Positions 41,561 to 50,921 are shown, counted from the stretch's first letter. The stretch: 64,000 bases of DNA from UBA7703 sp034926785 (GCA_034926785.1 JAYFQU010000032.1:1-64000); one strand, 5' to 3'. The notes: generated from the sequence alone by a model not told the origin. Numbers and translations: made by a program.

Positions 41561-41590
41561 TTGACGAGCCAAGCTGGCATTTGCTAGAAT
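41561..41590 (+). promoter_or_regulatory. Promoter of the degV-like gene
   Basis: TTGACG (41561-41566), 18-base spacer, TAGAAT (41585-41590) preceded by TGC; the transcript starts about 25 bases before the ATG. Confidence 0.65.
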
Positions 41591-41623
41591 AAGGAAACCC
41601 TTTTTCAAGGAGGATACCTCTGC

Positions 41624-42517
41624 ATGATGTCGGCATCTAAAATTCTGCTGAGCGCGGATACGCCTTGTGATATCGGCGGCGAACTAAAGGAGCGCTATCA
41701 GGTTTCACTTTTTCCCCTGCATATCATTCTAAACGATAAACAATTTACCGATGGATTGGATATTACCTCCGCCGAATTATACAAAGCCTGGTGGAATGAT
41801 AAGCAATTGCCGCGTACCGCCGCGATCAATCCGGAAGAGTATGAAAGCTACTTTTTAGCACATCTGGAGCAGGGATATGATGTCATTCACATTTCGCTTG
41901 GGTCCGGGCTTTCCAGTTCCTGCCAGAATGCGCAGGTTGCCGCGCGGTCACTCAAGGGAAAAGGCAACGTATTTATAATCGATTCCTGTTCGCTCTCAAC
42001 AGGCTTCGGCCTTCTCGTTTGCGAAGCGGGCGAGCGAATCAAATCAGGGATGCCCGCGCAACAAATCGTGGAAGAGGTGACAAAGCTCGCACCCGACACA
42101 CGCGCGAGCTTTGTTTTGGACACGTTAGAATTCATGCGCGCCGGTGGGCGCTGTTCCAGCATCATGCAGATTGGCGCCGCTATCATGAATTTAAAGCCCA
42201 CAATATTGGTGAAGAATGACCGTCAGGGCACTATGGTTGTCGGGAAAAAATACATGGGAAAACTCGCTCCGACACTGATGAAATATGTGGACGATCAGCT
42301 CAAGGATAGAAATGACCTGGTGCTTGACCGCGTATTTGTGACGCACTCCGGCATGGATGATCCGGAGATTATCGACAAAGTGGTCGCGCGCATTCGTGAA
42401 TTGCAGCCGTTTCAGGAAGTCTTTGTCACGCAGGCCAGCTGCACCATCAGCAGCCATTGCGGGCCAAATACCCTCGGCGTTTTATTTTTAACAAAGCCGG
42501 GCTCAGAGCCAAACTAA
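41624..42517 (+). CDS. DegV family fatty-acid-binding protein
   Basis: The 297-residue protein has the DegV features LLSADTPCDIGGELKERYQV, VIHISLGSGLSSSCQNAQVAA (about 87-107), IDSCSLSTGFGLLVCEA (about 119-135) and LEFMRAGGRCSSI. FakB-type members bind a fatty acid for phosphorylation by FakA; DegV proteins outside the FakAB context have no proven role. No fakA is seen here. AAGGAGG is 12 bases before the first ATG and 15 before the second, so both starts remain possible. It is monocistronic, between its promoter and a terminator. Confidence 0.9.
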   Translation: MMSASKILLSADTPCDIGGELKERYQVSLFPLHIILNDKQFTDGLDITSAELYKAWWNDKQLPRTAAINPEEYESYFLAHLEQGYDVIHISLGSGLSSSCQNAQVAARSLKGKGNVFIIDSCSLSTGFGLLVCEAGERIKSGMPAQQIVEEVTKLAPDTRASFVLDTLEFMRAGGRCSSIMQIGAAIMNLKPTILVKNDRQGTMVVGKKYMGKLAPTLMKYVDDQLKDRNDLVLDRVFVTHSGMDDPEIIDKVVARIRELQPFQEVFVTQASCTISSHCGPNTLGVLFLTKPGSEPN

Positions 42518-42548
42518 CATCGGCCGCTTAAGGGCCGGAGGGGATATA

Positions 42549-42579
42549 AAAAAGACGGCATGCAACTTGCCGTCTTTTT
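42549..42579. terminator. Bidirectional terminator between degV-like gene and sensor gene
   Basis: AAAAAGACGGCA pairs with TGCCGTCTTTTT around a 7-base loop; T-runs on both sides serve the convergent genes. Confidence 0.87.
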
Positions 42580-42610
42580 CTTTATTGAAACACGGATGAC
42601 CGGCTCGCCG

Positions 42611-45433
42611 TCAAAGGTCGTTCTGCTCCAGTATCTGGAGAAAAACTCCCGCAATTTGGGGATCAAACTGCGATCCGGCGTTCGTTTTGATTTCGCGTAC
42701 CGCAACCTCGCGCGGCAATGCCTTGCGATAGATGCGATCTTTTGTCATGGCGTCATAGGCGTCTGCGATGGCTAAAATACGCGATAACAAGGGGATTTTT
42801 TCGCCCGAAATCCGATTGGGATATCCCGCTCCATCCCAGCGCTCATGGTGGGTCAGGATGAGTTCTGCAATCGATGCAAACTCCGGCGAAGCCATCGCAA
42901 TTCGGTAACCGATCTCCGGGTGCGTTTTCATCACCGCAAACTCCTCCTCATTCAGGCTGGAGGGTTTGTTCAAAATTTGATCGCTGATACCGATTTTCCC
43001 GATATCGTGCAGGATTGCAAACAGATGCAGCTTGTCCATCTCCTCATGCGAGAGGCCGAGTTTTCTACCGACGATTGCACAGATCTGGTCAATGCGTTCC
43101 GCGTGTTCCTCCGTCTCAAAGCTTCGCTCAAATAGTGTTGTCATGATGGAGGATAGAACCGCATTATGATGACTCTTTTGATCAAAGAGTTTCCTGCGCG
43201 CCATATTTGCCTCGGCTTCCTTCTCCACCTGTGAAAAATCCATCCATTCATCTGCCTTGGTGCAATACCCAATGGAGAGATTGATGATCATTGCGCGATC
43301 CTTCACCGAGTCATTGTACATGCTAAATGCGCTTTTAATCGTCTGCATTCGCTCAATGCTCCCCTGCGAGCCGGAGTTCGGCATTAAAATGCCGAATTCA
43401 TCGCCGCCGATACGCGCCACAATATCCTGGTCGCGAATATTCGCTTTGAGTATCGTGGCCGTTGTTTGAATCATGCGGTCCCCCGCCTCGCTGCCAAACG
43501 CGTCGTTGATGAGTTTCAGTCCATTAATATCGACATACATGACGGAAAGCGGTAAATATTGCGCTTGATCCAAGCGTTTTTTCGCATTGTCGTAATACTG
43601 TCTGTTGTGCAGGCCGGTCAGCTGGTCATGATTGCTTAAGTACTGGATCTGCAAAAACTGCAGTTTCGAATTTGTGATGTCGATGATGATCCCTTCCAGA
43701 GCGATCAATTTGCCGGACGGTTCAAAAACGCCTTGATTGATATCCAAGACCCATTTTCGCTCTCCGGATGCCGTTAATATCTCATACTCATAGCGATTGC
43801 CTTGATGCTCGCTCAAATGAGCGCTACTCTCCATCCAAATTGGCTCGCGGTATTCCTGGCAAATAATTTCATTAAACGAAATGCAAGCATTGCCAATCAA
43901 TTCATTGGGAAGATATCCGGTTAAATCAAAACAGCCGCTGGAGACAAATTGCATTGTCCAGTTCCGGTCATAGGCGCAGCGATACGCCATGCCCGGCAGG
44001 TTGGCAAGCAGAACCGACTTGCTGCGCTCGCTTTCCTGAAGCGCCCGCATCGTCCGCTTTAGTTCGGTTATGTCAACCCCGGCTGAAAGCATGCCGGAGA
44101 TTTCGCCCTGCGGACTGTGCAGCACGGTATTTCTCCACTCGATAATTCGTATTTCACCGCCGGCGGTTACGATTTCATTTTCATGAATTTCCGTATCGCA
44201 AATCGTTCCGTCAGAAATCCGACGGATGATATTCTGAACGCCTTCCCGATCTTGCTCCGGCACAAAATGATCGACCCAGGACTTCCCGATAATCTCGTTC
44301 TTACTCAGCCCCAACGTTTCGCATCCCGCCTGATTGATCATGGACACAATGCCTTCACTGGTAAACACAACGAATAGAATGGACGCGATATCAAAATAGG
44401 TCTGCGCACGGTCGCGCTCTTCTATCACCGCGGCTTCAATCAGCCTGCGGGAGGTAATATCGCGCGAAATTCCACCGACGCCGCGCTTGTTGTTTGACAT
44501 GTCCACGGGAAAGATGATCGTTTCAAACGTCTTCTCTCCGTGCACCTCTTCCGTAAAGAGTGGCTTCCCGCTAATCAGTACGCTCCTGTCCCGCGCTTCC
44601 CAAATGCGGGATTCCTCATCCGGCTTCAGTTCCGATATCGTATGCCCAAGCAGGCATTCCTCATGCAGGCCGTAATACCGCTGCATGTTGGTATTCGCTG
44701 CAATATAGCGTAAAGCGCTATCCTTAAAGTAGACCAAATCATAACTGGAATTAATCAGCGCTTGATAGATTGCCTCGTTTTCCCGCGCAGCAGTCTCCGC
44801 CTGTACGCGGTCAGTCAAATCCTGTAACGTACCGATCAGCTGTAGCTCCCGCTGCTTATTTTGGCGAGACGAATGGATGCGTACTTGAACGGTGCGCCCC
44901 GGCTCGTTCGCGCGAAGGACGCGGCACAAAAACGTCGCGCTTGTTTCGTTTTCCAGCGTGTCAAAGATTCTGGCCCGCACGTGTTCCCTGTCTTCGATTT
45001 GCACATGTCTCAGCAGCGTTTCAAAATCAAAGGGGGTCGGATCGCCGCAAAGATCCAGCATGCGCAAAGCCTCATCCGAGAACTCAATACGATTGTTTTT
45101 CGAATAAAAAGCAAAACTGCCGACATGCGCAATCTGCTGCGCTTCCTTTAAGGCAGTTTCACTCTGTTCTCGTTCTTTGCTTTCCGCGATCAGTTTTGAA
45201 AAGTTTTGATAGATTAATATAAAGATTAAAATTGCAGTGGCGCTGACAAATCCAAGTCCCTTTGAAATGCTGATGATGAAGATCTCCGGGCTCTCAGGCT
45301 GCACAGCTGAAAGGACAAGCTCCGACCCTATGATCCAGGCGTAGCCAACCAACGCATAAACAGCCGTAATAAAAAACGAGCGGCCCAGCGCGCTGCGTAT
45401 TGGTTTATTCCGGCTGCGATCTTTGCTTTCCAT
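42611..45433 (-). CDS. PAS sensor with GGDEF and HD-GYP domains (cyclic-di-GMP turnover)
   Basis: The 940-residue protein has two membrane helices (about 19-43, 52-76), four PAS-type modules (about 95-205, 217-330, 345-455, 470-590), a GGDEF domain with intact RIGGDEFGIL (about 665) and an HD-GYP domain with HDIGKIG (about 810) and HHERWDGAGYPNRISG (about 870-885). The first would make, the second would degrade, cyclic-di-GMP. The ATG at 45433 is preferred because AAGGA lies 6 bases before it; the ATG at 45439 is too close. It is monocistronic. Signal and target are unknown. Confidence 0.93.
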   Translation of the reverse strand: MESKDRSRNKPIRSALGRSFFITAVYALVGYAWIIGSELVLSAVQPESPEIFIISISKGLGFVSATAILIFILIYQNFSKLIAESKEREQSETALKEAQQIAHVGSFAFYSKNNRIEFSDEALRMLDLCGDPTPFDFETLLRHVQIEDREHVRARIFDTLENETSATFLCRVLRANEPGRTVQVRIHSSRQNKQRELQLIGTLQDLTDRVQAETAARENEAIYQALINSSYDLVYFKDSALRYIAANTNMQRYYGLHEECLLGHTISELKPDEESRIWEARDRSVLISGKPLFTEEVHGEKTFETIIFPVDMSNNKRGVGGISRDITSRRLIEAAVIEERDRAQTYFDIASILFVVFTSEGIVSMINQAGCETLGLSKNEIIGKSWVDHFVPEQDREGVQNIIRRISDGTICDTEIHENEIVTAGGEIRIIEWRNTVLHSPQGEISGMLSAGVDITELKRTMRALQESERSKSVLLANLPGMAYRCAYDRNWTMQFVSSGCFDLTGYLPNELIGNACISFNEIICQEYREPIWMESSAHLSEHQGNRYEYEILTASGERKWVLDINQGVFEPSGKLIALEGIIIDITNSKLQFLQIQYLSNHDQLTGLHNRQYYDNAKKRLDQAQYLPLSVMYVDINGLKLINDAFGSEAGDRMIQTTATILKANIRDQDIVARIGGDEFGILMPNSGSQGSIERMQTIKSAFSMYNDSVKDRAMIINLSIGYCTKADEWMDFSQVEKEAEANMARRKLFDQKSHHNAVLSSIMTTLFERSFETEEHAERIDQICAIVGRKLGLSHEEMDKLHLFAILHDIGKIGISDQILNKPSSLNEEEFAVMKTHPEIGYRIAMASPEFASIAELILTHHERWDGAGYPNRISGEKIPLLSRILAIADAYDAMTKDRIYRKALPREVAVREIKTNAGSQFDPQIAGVFLQILEQNDL

Positions 45434-45517
45434 ATGCATTCCTTACTGCGGCAATAGACCGTTTTCTGTTACAGCGACTGCACAAATGATACCACAAGGA
45501 ATCACCCAAGCAATACT

Positions 45518-45546
45518 ATCATACTGTTTTGTTGCGTAATAGGCAA
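45518..45546 (-). promoter_or_regulatory. Promoter of the GGDEF/HD-GYP gene
   Basis: Minus-strand TTGCCT (45546-45541), 17-base spacer, TATGAT (45523-45518), about 80 bases before the ATG. Confidence 0.55.
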
Positions 45547-45620
45547 TCAGTAAATTCATATTGAAATATAGATTGACAGCTCAAAAACGAAGATGTTTCG
45601 CGGGTTTGTATTTCGCTGAC

Positions 45621-45836
45621 TCATTCGGAAAGATAGGAAAATCTTGGATAGCGCCGGCCGTCCCGCTCCACCACCTCGTTCCACATGCTGGCCGGACGAA
45701 CCCAAACGCCACGCTCGCCATAGAGCGCACGATATACCACCATCGGCTCTAAAGTTTCGGAATGTTTTGCGAGATAAAGCACCTCATATTCGTTTCCCTT
45801 AAAGTGACGATAGCGTCCTATTCTGATTTCTTCCAT
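45621..45836 (-). CDS. DUF1653 family small protein
   Basis: The 71-residue protein GRYRHFKGNEYEVLYLAKHS followed by MVVYRALYGERGVWVRP is the DUF1653 fold, small SH3-like domains of unknown function found alone in many bacteria. No signal or membrane segment. GGGGATG-type ribosome site before the ATG. It lies between the sensor gene and azlD, both minus strand, with a 28-base gap to azlD. Confidence 0.88.
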   Translation of the reverse strand: MEEIRIGRYRHFKGNEYEVLYLAKHSETLEPMVVYRALYGERGVWVRPASMWNEVVERDGRRYPRFSYLSE

Positions 45837-45864
45837 ATTTCATCCCCACCGTTCGACTGTTTGT

Positions 45865-46200
45865 TTAGCAAAAGACCATTTGTACCAGAACCATATAGAA
45901 TACGGTCCCGCAGCCAATGCTCAAGAGGACATTCTTCCGCCAGATATGAATCAAAATCACGAACAAAATCGCAATCAGTTCCAGCAGCCCATGCGGACTT
46001 TCCTGAAAAGAAACATCCTTGAGGCCATATACGACCAGCAGCCCCATCATGACCGGCGGAAGTACGCGCCCGAGATAAATTACCACCTCAGGCGGGTTCT
46101 TGCCCTCCGGAAAGAGTAAAAACGGCACAAATCGCGTGGCCATTGCACCAAGCGCAACCGCTATGATTGTTATTATAATCTCAAACGCTGTCAGCGGCAT
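45865..46200 (-). CDS. azlD: AzlD-like branched-chain amino acid transport subunit
   Basis: The 111-residue protein has three to four membrane segments and the AzlD core ATRFVPFLLFPEGKNPPEVVIYLG (in two parts, about 21-44) followed by VLPPVMMGLLVVYGL. With AzlC it forms an exporter of branched-chain amino acids or analogues. The ATG at 46200 lies ten bases inside the end of azlC with GGGAG upstream, showing co-translation. Confidence 0.88.
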   Translation of the reverse strand: MPLTAFEIIITIIAVALGAMATRFVPFLLFPEGKNPPEVVIYLGRVLPPVMMGLLVVYGLKDVSFQESPHGLLELIAILFVILIHIWRKNVLLSIGCGTVFYMVLVQMVFC

Positions 46201-46892
46201 AGCAGTTTTCTCCCTGCAATCAGGATCGCCAGGATTCCGGCAAGCGCGGGAAGTACGAGGCCCTCCGCGCCAAACAAAAAACGCGACGCAGCCGTAACCG
46301 AAACACCGATCACGCCGAAGATGCGGTTTTCCCGTTTCTTCATTTGCTCAATAAACAAAACGACAAACAAAGCGGTAAGCGAAAAATCCAGCCCCTTCGT
46401 GTTAAACGGAATAAGTCCGCCGAGCAATCCGCCAAGCAGTGTCCCCAGAACCCAATAGAGATAGTCCAGCACCGAGATCGCAAGATAAAAGCGTTTCGGC
46501 TCGACGCCTTCCGGCGGCATCGTACTTGAAACAATCGAAAACGTCTCGTCGCAGAGTGCATAGATCAAAAACGCCTTGATCCTGCCAACCCCCTTATACT
46601 TCTCGAGCATGGATAGGCCATAGAACAGGTGCCGCGCATTGACGAGGAGGCTGAGTAAGAACGCCTCCAACGGATGAAACACTGTGGTCAGCAGCGTAAT
46701 GGCAACAAACTGCATGCTCCCGCAGAACGCCACCGCGCTCATGAGCACCGACCACTGCGGGCCATATCCCTTGCTCAGCATCAGCATTCCATATGCGATG
46801 CCTAGCACAAAGAATCCCGCAAGCACGGGTACGGTATGCGGAAACGCGGCGGACAGCGCGCGCGCAAATTCCCTTCTTTTTCCAGTGCCCAA
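46191..46892 (-). CDS. azlC: AzlC-like branched-chain amino acid exporter subunit
   Basis: The 233-residue protein has six to seven membrane segments with HTVPVLAGFFVLGIAYGML (about 17-35), CGSMQFVAITLL (about 57-68), NARHLFYGLSM (about 83-93) and ALCDETFSIV (about 114-123), all hallmarks of AzlC. The start is TTG at 46892 with AAGGGG upstream; the longer GTG frame to 46952 reads through a rho-independent terminator hairpin and is rejected. The gene lies just after the DUF815 gene and the Ile/Val/Leu operon, matching a role in export of surplus branched-chain amino acids. Confidence 0.9.
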   Translation of the reverse strand: MGTGKRREFARALSAAFPHTVPVLAGFFVLGIAYGMLMLSKGYGPQWSVLMSAVAFCGSMQFVAITLLTTVFHPLEAFLLSLLVNARHLFYGLSMLEKYKGVGRIKAFLIYALCDETFSIVSSTMPPEGVEPKRFYLAISVLDYLYWVLGTLLGGLLGGLIPFNTKGLDFSLTALFVVLFIEQMKKRENRIFGVIGVSVTAASRFLFGAEGLVLPALAGILAILIAGRKLLCR

Positions 46893-46917
46893 TGGTTTCC
46901 ATCCCCTTAAAAAACTA

Positions 46918-46943
46918 TAAAAAGGCGGCGACAGACCGCCGCC
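46918..46943 (-). terminator. Terminator between DUF815 gene and azlC
   Basis: GGCGGCGG and CCGCC form the stem on the minus strand (GGCGGCGGTCTGTCGCCGCC core), followed by TTTTTAT. It ends the ilv-leu-DUF815 transcript at least partly; read-through into azlC is possible. Confidence 0.8.
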
Positions 46944-46962
46944 GGTTGCCACACGCGTCGAT

Positions 46963-48240
46963 TCACGATTGCTCTAATAAGGAGCCGCCTTTTTGCAGTT
47001 GTACCGTCGCCCAATCAACAAACTGCTTCGCTGTTCTGGGCGATCTTCCGCCTGCACGGATTGCCCACTGCACCGCGCCGCGTTCGAGCGTCTCGATGGG
47101 TAGGTCAAGCGCCCGCTCCTCGGCAAGCGTCCGGATGATCGAGAGATATTTCGCCTGATCCGGCGCAAAAAAATTGACGGTTTGGTCAAAGCGGTCGTAG
47201 AGCGCGAGCTTCTCCTGCATGGTATCGCCCGCGTGAACATCATCCGGATTACGGTCGGCAAAGGATTCCTTGACCAGATGCCTGCGATTCGAGGTCGCGT
47301 AAACCAGGCAGTTCTCCGGTCTCGCCGCAACGCCGCCTTCCAGAATGGACTTGAGCGCGGAGAATTCTGAATCGTCGGTTGAAAATGTAAGATCGTCGAG
47401 AAACAGGAGGAACCGCATCGGTACATTCCGCAGAACATCCATAATCTCATGAAAGTCCGCAATCGCTTCCTTCGAGAGTTCCACAATGCGAAGACCTCGT
47501 GAGCGATATTCGTTCGCAAGCGCCTTGACCGTGCTGCTTTTCCCCGTACCCCGGTCGCCATAGAGGAGAAGGTTTCCGCCGCCGCGCCGTTCGACAAAAT
47601 CGAGCGTATTTGCGGCGACCAGCCCGCGTTCATAGTCATATTCCTTGAGGTTACTCAAGCAAACCGGATCGGGTTGCGCCACGCCGATCAACCCCCTGCC
47701 CGTGAGCCAGCGGAATGCACCGTATTTTGCGTAAATACCATAGCCATTCTTCTGATAAAACCGTTCCAACTCAGCAACAGAAGCGTCGCTTTCCGTACCG
47801 GCGGAAAAAACGGTTTGTGAGCTTATTGCATACTCCGGCAAGCACGATAGCCCTTCGGCTCCACCACAGAGATTGCGGATGGGCTTCACGAGATGCTCAA
47901 ACGAGAGGTACGCAAGCTTCCGAATCGCCAGCAAGTCCCGCTGCGCCGCCTTGCGCAGCAATGGATACGAAGCGGCCCCATCTCCCCTCGCAGCCGCACG
48001 GGAAAAGGCGTTGTCGTCATAGCGCACCAACGTTTCCAGATGCGCGGCAAAATCGGCTTCCCGGTTGGCCTCCGTCAAGGCATAGAAAAACTCGCCATAC
48101 AGCGCGGAAAAACGCGCGGCGTCGCCGCCCTCCGCCGCCGCAAGGAGGCGGAGAAAGCGGGCCACCGTTTCATCGGAAAGCAGTTTTCGATAGACCGTCA
48201 GCGAGTCAAGCGGAATCCTCGCCCTGGTTCGTTCCTCCAT
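46963..48240 (-). CDS. DUF815 family AAA+ ATPase
   Basis: The 425-residue protein has a helical N-terminal region (about 1-190) and a P-loop ATPase with Walker A LLYGDRGTGKSSTVKAL (about 226-242), Walker B MRFLLFLDDLTFS (about 280-292), a sensor region LVYATSNRRHLVKES (about 318-332) and an Arg-rich end (GGRSPRTAKQF). DUF815 proteins are predicted ATPases without known function. It starts four bases after ilvC, suggesting it is the last gene of the branched-chain operon before the terminator. A role in that pathway is not implied by the family. Confidence 0.88.
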   Translation of the reverse strand: MEERTRARIPLDSLTVYRKLLSDETVARFLRLLAAAEGGDAARFSALYGEFFYALTEANREADFAAHLETLVRYDDNAFSRAAARGDGAASYPLLRKAAQRDLLAIRKLAYLSFEHLVKPIRNLCGGAEGLSCLPEYAISSQTVFSAGTESDASVAELERFYQKNGYGIYAKYGAFRWLTGRGLIGVAQPDPVCLSNLKEYDYERGLVAANTLDFVERRGGGNLLLYGDRGTGKSSTVKALANEYRSRGLRIVELSKEAIADFHEIMDVLRNVPMRFLLFLDDLTFSTDDSEFSALKSILEGGVAARPENCLVYATSNRRHLVKESFADRNPDDVHAGDTMQEKLALYDRFDQTVNFFAPDQAKYLSIIRTLAEERALDLPIETLERGAVQWAIRAGGRSPRTAKQFVDWATVQLQKGGSLLEQS

Positions 48241-48244
48241 GGCG

Positions 48245-49237
48245 CTATTTTTTAAGGAAGGTCATCTGGCTTCTAAGCTGCTGGCCGACCTTGACCAACT
48301 GCGTCTCCGCCTGCTGGCGTTTCATTGCGTTGAAGTGCGGCCGGCCGACACGGTTTTCAAGGATCCAGTTGCGAGCAAACGTGCCGTCCTGAATCTCATG
48401 CAGCACACGCTTCATCTCTTTGCGCGTTTCCTCGGTGATGATACGGGTGCCGGTAACATAGTCGCCATACTCCGCGGTATCGCTGATGGAGTAGCGCATC
48501 CGCTCAAATCCACCGGCATAGATAAGATCCACGATGAGCTTCATCTCGTGAATGCACTCAAAATAGGCGTTCTCGGGCGCATATCCAGCCTCGACGAGGG
48601 TCTCAAACCCCGCGAGCATCAGCTCCGTTACGCCGCCGCAGAGCACGGCCTGTTCGCCGAACAGGTCGGTTTCCGTCTCTTCGCGGAAGGTGGTCTCGAG
48701 AATGCCCGCACGCGCCGCGCCGATACCGGCGGCATACGCAAGGGCGGTTTCCTTCGCCTTGCCCGTATAGTCCTGCTCCATTGCAATCAGCGCCGGAACG
48801 CCCGCGCCGCGCTGATATTCGCTGCGGACGGTGTGGCCGGGGCCCTTTGGCGCAACCATGATGACATCCACATTTGCAGGCGGTACAATCTGGCCGAAGT
48901 GGATGTTGAACCCGTGCGCAAACACGAGCGTGTTGCCTTCCGCCAGGCCGGCGGCGATGCTCTCGGTATAGAGCGCAGCCTGCTTTTCGTCGTTGACCAG
49001 AATCATGACGACATCCGCCATCTTCGCCGCATCCTTCGCGGTTGCAACCTTCAGCCCGGCCTCTTCCGCGAGCTTCCAGGATTTGCTCCCCTCATAGAGG
49101 CCGACGACGACGCTGACGCCGCTCTCTTTCAGGTTGAGCGCGTGCGCATGTCCCTGGCTGCCGTAGCCGATAACGGCGACGGTTTTGTTCTTCAGGTGCG
49201 CGAGGTTACAGTCGCTTTCGTAATACATCTTAGCCAT
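48245..49237 (-). CDS. ilvC: Ketol-acid reductoisomerase
   Basis: IlvC converts acetolactate and acetohydroxybutyrate to the dihydroxy acids using NADPH. The 330 residues carry VAVIGYGSQGHAHALNL (about 20-36), MVAPKGPGHTVRSEYQRG (about 130-147), ETETDLFGEQAVLCGG with the Mg ligands Asp/Glu (about 187-202) and YSISDTAEYGDYVTG. Class I length. GGAGGAAG precedes ATG 49237; the frame to 49264 adds residues without support. Ninth gene of the operon. Confidence 0.97.
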   Translation of the reverse strand: MAKMYYESDCNLAHLKNKTVAVIGYGSQGHAHALNLKESGVSVVVGLYEGSKSWKLAEEAGLKVATAKDAAKMADVVMILVNDEKQAALYTESIAAGLAEGNTLVFAHGFNIHFGQIVPPANVDVIMVAPKGPGHTVRSEYQRGAGVPALIAMEQDYTGKAKETALAYAAGIGAARAGILETTFREETETDLFGEQAVLCGGVTELMLAGFETLVEAGYAPENAYFECIHEMKLIVDLIYAGGFERMRYSISDTAEYGDYVTGTRIITEETRKEMKRVLHEIQDGTFARNWILENRVGRPHFNAMKRQQAETQLVKVGQQLRSQMTFLKK

Positions 49238-49315
49238 TGAATTCTTCCTCCATCTATTTCTCAATCGTTAGAAATACCAGACGGCACATGCCGCAATTGT
49301 CTCTTGAAAATACCT

Positions 49316-49813
49316 CTATGATTCTTTGACCGCCATCACATGCGCGTTCTCGATGGCGATCGTACCCGTGCGAACCGTCTCGCGTATGCCATAGCGCTCC
49401 AGCATGCTCTCGAGCCTGCGCACCTGATCGGAGGTGTCCGCATATTCCACAATCAGCATTTCGTGTGAAACATCGATGACCTTCGCGCCAAAGATCTTCG
49501 TAATCTGCAGCAGGTCGGAGCGGTTCTCCGAGGTGGCGCTGACCTTGAGCAGGATGAGTTCGCGGTTGATGAACTCCCCTTCGGTCAAAATCTTAACCTC
49601 TATGACGTCGATAAGCTTACAGAGCTGCTTTTCCACCTGCTCAAAGATATCCTCGTCGCCATCCACCACAATCGTCATGCGGGACACCGCCGGATCGCTC
49701 GTAGTTCCAACCGCGAGGCTGTGGATGTTGTAGGCACGCCGGGAGAAGAGGCCGACTACCTTATAGAGAATACCCGCGTGGTTTTTCACAAGCACGGACA
49801 TGGTCAGCTTCAT
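49316..49813 (-). CDS. ilvN: Acetolactate synthase small (regulatory) subunit
   Basis: The 165-residue protein has the N-terminal ACT domain (MSVLVKNHAGILYKVVGLFSRR... NIHSLAVG, about 5-35) and the second ALS_ss domain (FINRELILLKV, VIDVSHEMLIVEY, RTGTIAIE). It activates the IlvB catalytic subunit and gives valine feedback. The ATG at 49813 is chosen because GGAAGG lies upstream. It is separated from ilvB by five genes, unlike the usual ilvBN pairing. Confidence 0.93.
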   Translation of the reverse strand: MKLTMSVLVKNHAGILYKVVGLFSRRAYNIHSLAVGTTSDPAVSRMTIVVDGDEDIFEQVEKQLCKLIDVIEVKILTEGEFINRELILLKVSATSENRSDLLQITKIFGAKVIDVSHEMLIVEYADTSDQVRRLESMLERYGIRETVRTGTIAIENAHVMAVKES

Positions 49814-49844
49814 GGGTTTTCCTTCCATTTTTCAAACACCTTCC

Positions 49845-50921
49845 TTATGCCGTCTCAATCAATCGGCAGACAATGTCTCCCATTTCCTTTGTTCCGATCT
49901 GCGGCTTGCCAGCGGCGATATCCGCCGTGCGGTACCCCTGTTCCAGCGCGAGCAATACCGCACGTTCGATGGCGTCTGCCGCCTCCTGCCGGTTTAAAGA
50001 ATAGCGCAGCAGCATTGCGGCGGAGAGAATGGTTGCCAGCGGATTTGCGCTGCCTGTCCCCGCAATGTCGGGCGCAGAGCCGTGGATCGGTTCGTAGAGG
50101 CCGAGCGTGCCGTCGCCCAGCGAAGCAGAGGGCAGCATGCCGATCGATCCCGTTATCATGCTGGCTTCATCCGAGAGGATGTCGCCAAACAGATTGCTCG
50201 TCACCATCACGTCAAAGCGCGAAGGATTGCGAACCAGCTGCATCGCGGCGTTGTCCACGAGCATATCGTCATAGGTCACATCCGGGTATTCTTTCGCCAG
50301 ACGGTGCATGGTCTCACGCCAGAGGCGAGAACTTTCCAGTACGTTTGCTTTGTCCACGCTGGTGAGCGTTCCCGCGCGTTTTCTCGCCGCCTCAAAGCCG
50401 ATGTGGCCGATGCGTTCCACCTCCATGACGGAGTAGCGCTCGGTGTCATAGGCCTCTTCGCCGCGCTCGCCCTTGCGCCTGCCGCGCTCGCCAAAGTAGA
50501 TGCCGCCCGTGAGCTCGCGAACCATCAGGATATCGAGCCCGTCCGGTACGATTTCGCTCTTAAGCGGGCAGGCGTCCTTGAGCGGTTTAAACAGCACAGC
50601 GGGGCGCAGGTTGGCGTAGAGGCCAAGCGCCGCGCGGATGCCGAGAAGGCCCGCTTCGGGCCTGAGATGCCCCGGTAACGTATCCCATTTTGGCCCTCCG
50701 ACCGCGCCAAGCAGAACCGCGTCGCTTGCCTTGCAGACGCGCACCGTCTCCTCCGGCAGAGGAACGCCCGTTGCATCGATTGCCGCGCCGCCCATCAGCA
50801 CATCGTGATAACTCAGCGCAAAGTCGAATCGCTTTGCCGCAACATCCAACGCTCGGATGGCTTCCCCAACAATTTCGGGGCCGATTCCATCCCCGCGGAT
50901 CACCGCAATGTTAGCGTTCAT
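49845..50921 (-). CDS. leuB: 3-Isopropylmalate dehydrogenase
   Basis: LeuB oxidises and decarboxylates 3-isopropylmalate; homologues also act on methylmalate made by CimA. The 358 residues show GDGIGPEIV (about 9-17), VRELTGGIYFGERG (about 138-151), YSVMEVERIGHIGFEAA (about 164-180), VDKANVLESSRLWR, DNAAMQLVRNPSRFDVMVT (in parts, about 221-239) and EPIHGSAPDIAGTGSANP. GGGAGG favours the second ATG (50921). Confidence 0.96.
   Translation of the reverse strand: MNANIAVIRGDGIGPEIVGEAIRALDVAAKRFDFALSYHDVLMGGAAIDATGVPLPEETVRVCKASDAVLLGAVGGPKWDTLPGHLRPEAGLLGIRAALGLYANLRPAVLFKPLKDACPLKSEIVPDGLDILMVRELTGGIYFGERGRRKGERGEEAYDTERYSVMEVERIGHIGFEAARKRAGTLTSVDKANVLESSRLWRETMHRLAKEYPDVTYDDMLVDNAAMQLVRNPSRFDVMVTSNLFGDILSDEASMITGSIGMLPSASLGDGTLGLYEPIHGSAPDIAGTGSANPLATILSAAMLLRYSLNRQEAADAIERAVLLALEQGYRTADIAAGKPQIGTKEMGDIVCRLIETA

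Noticed and set aside
46893..46952. GTG start of azlC at 46952
   Set aside because: These codons read through a rho-independent terminator hairpin; the TTG at 46892 has a Shine-Dalgarno and gives the normal AzlC start.
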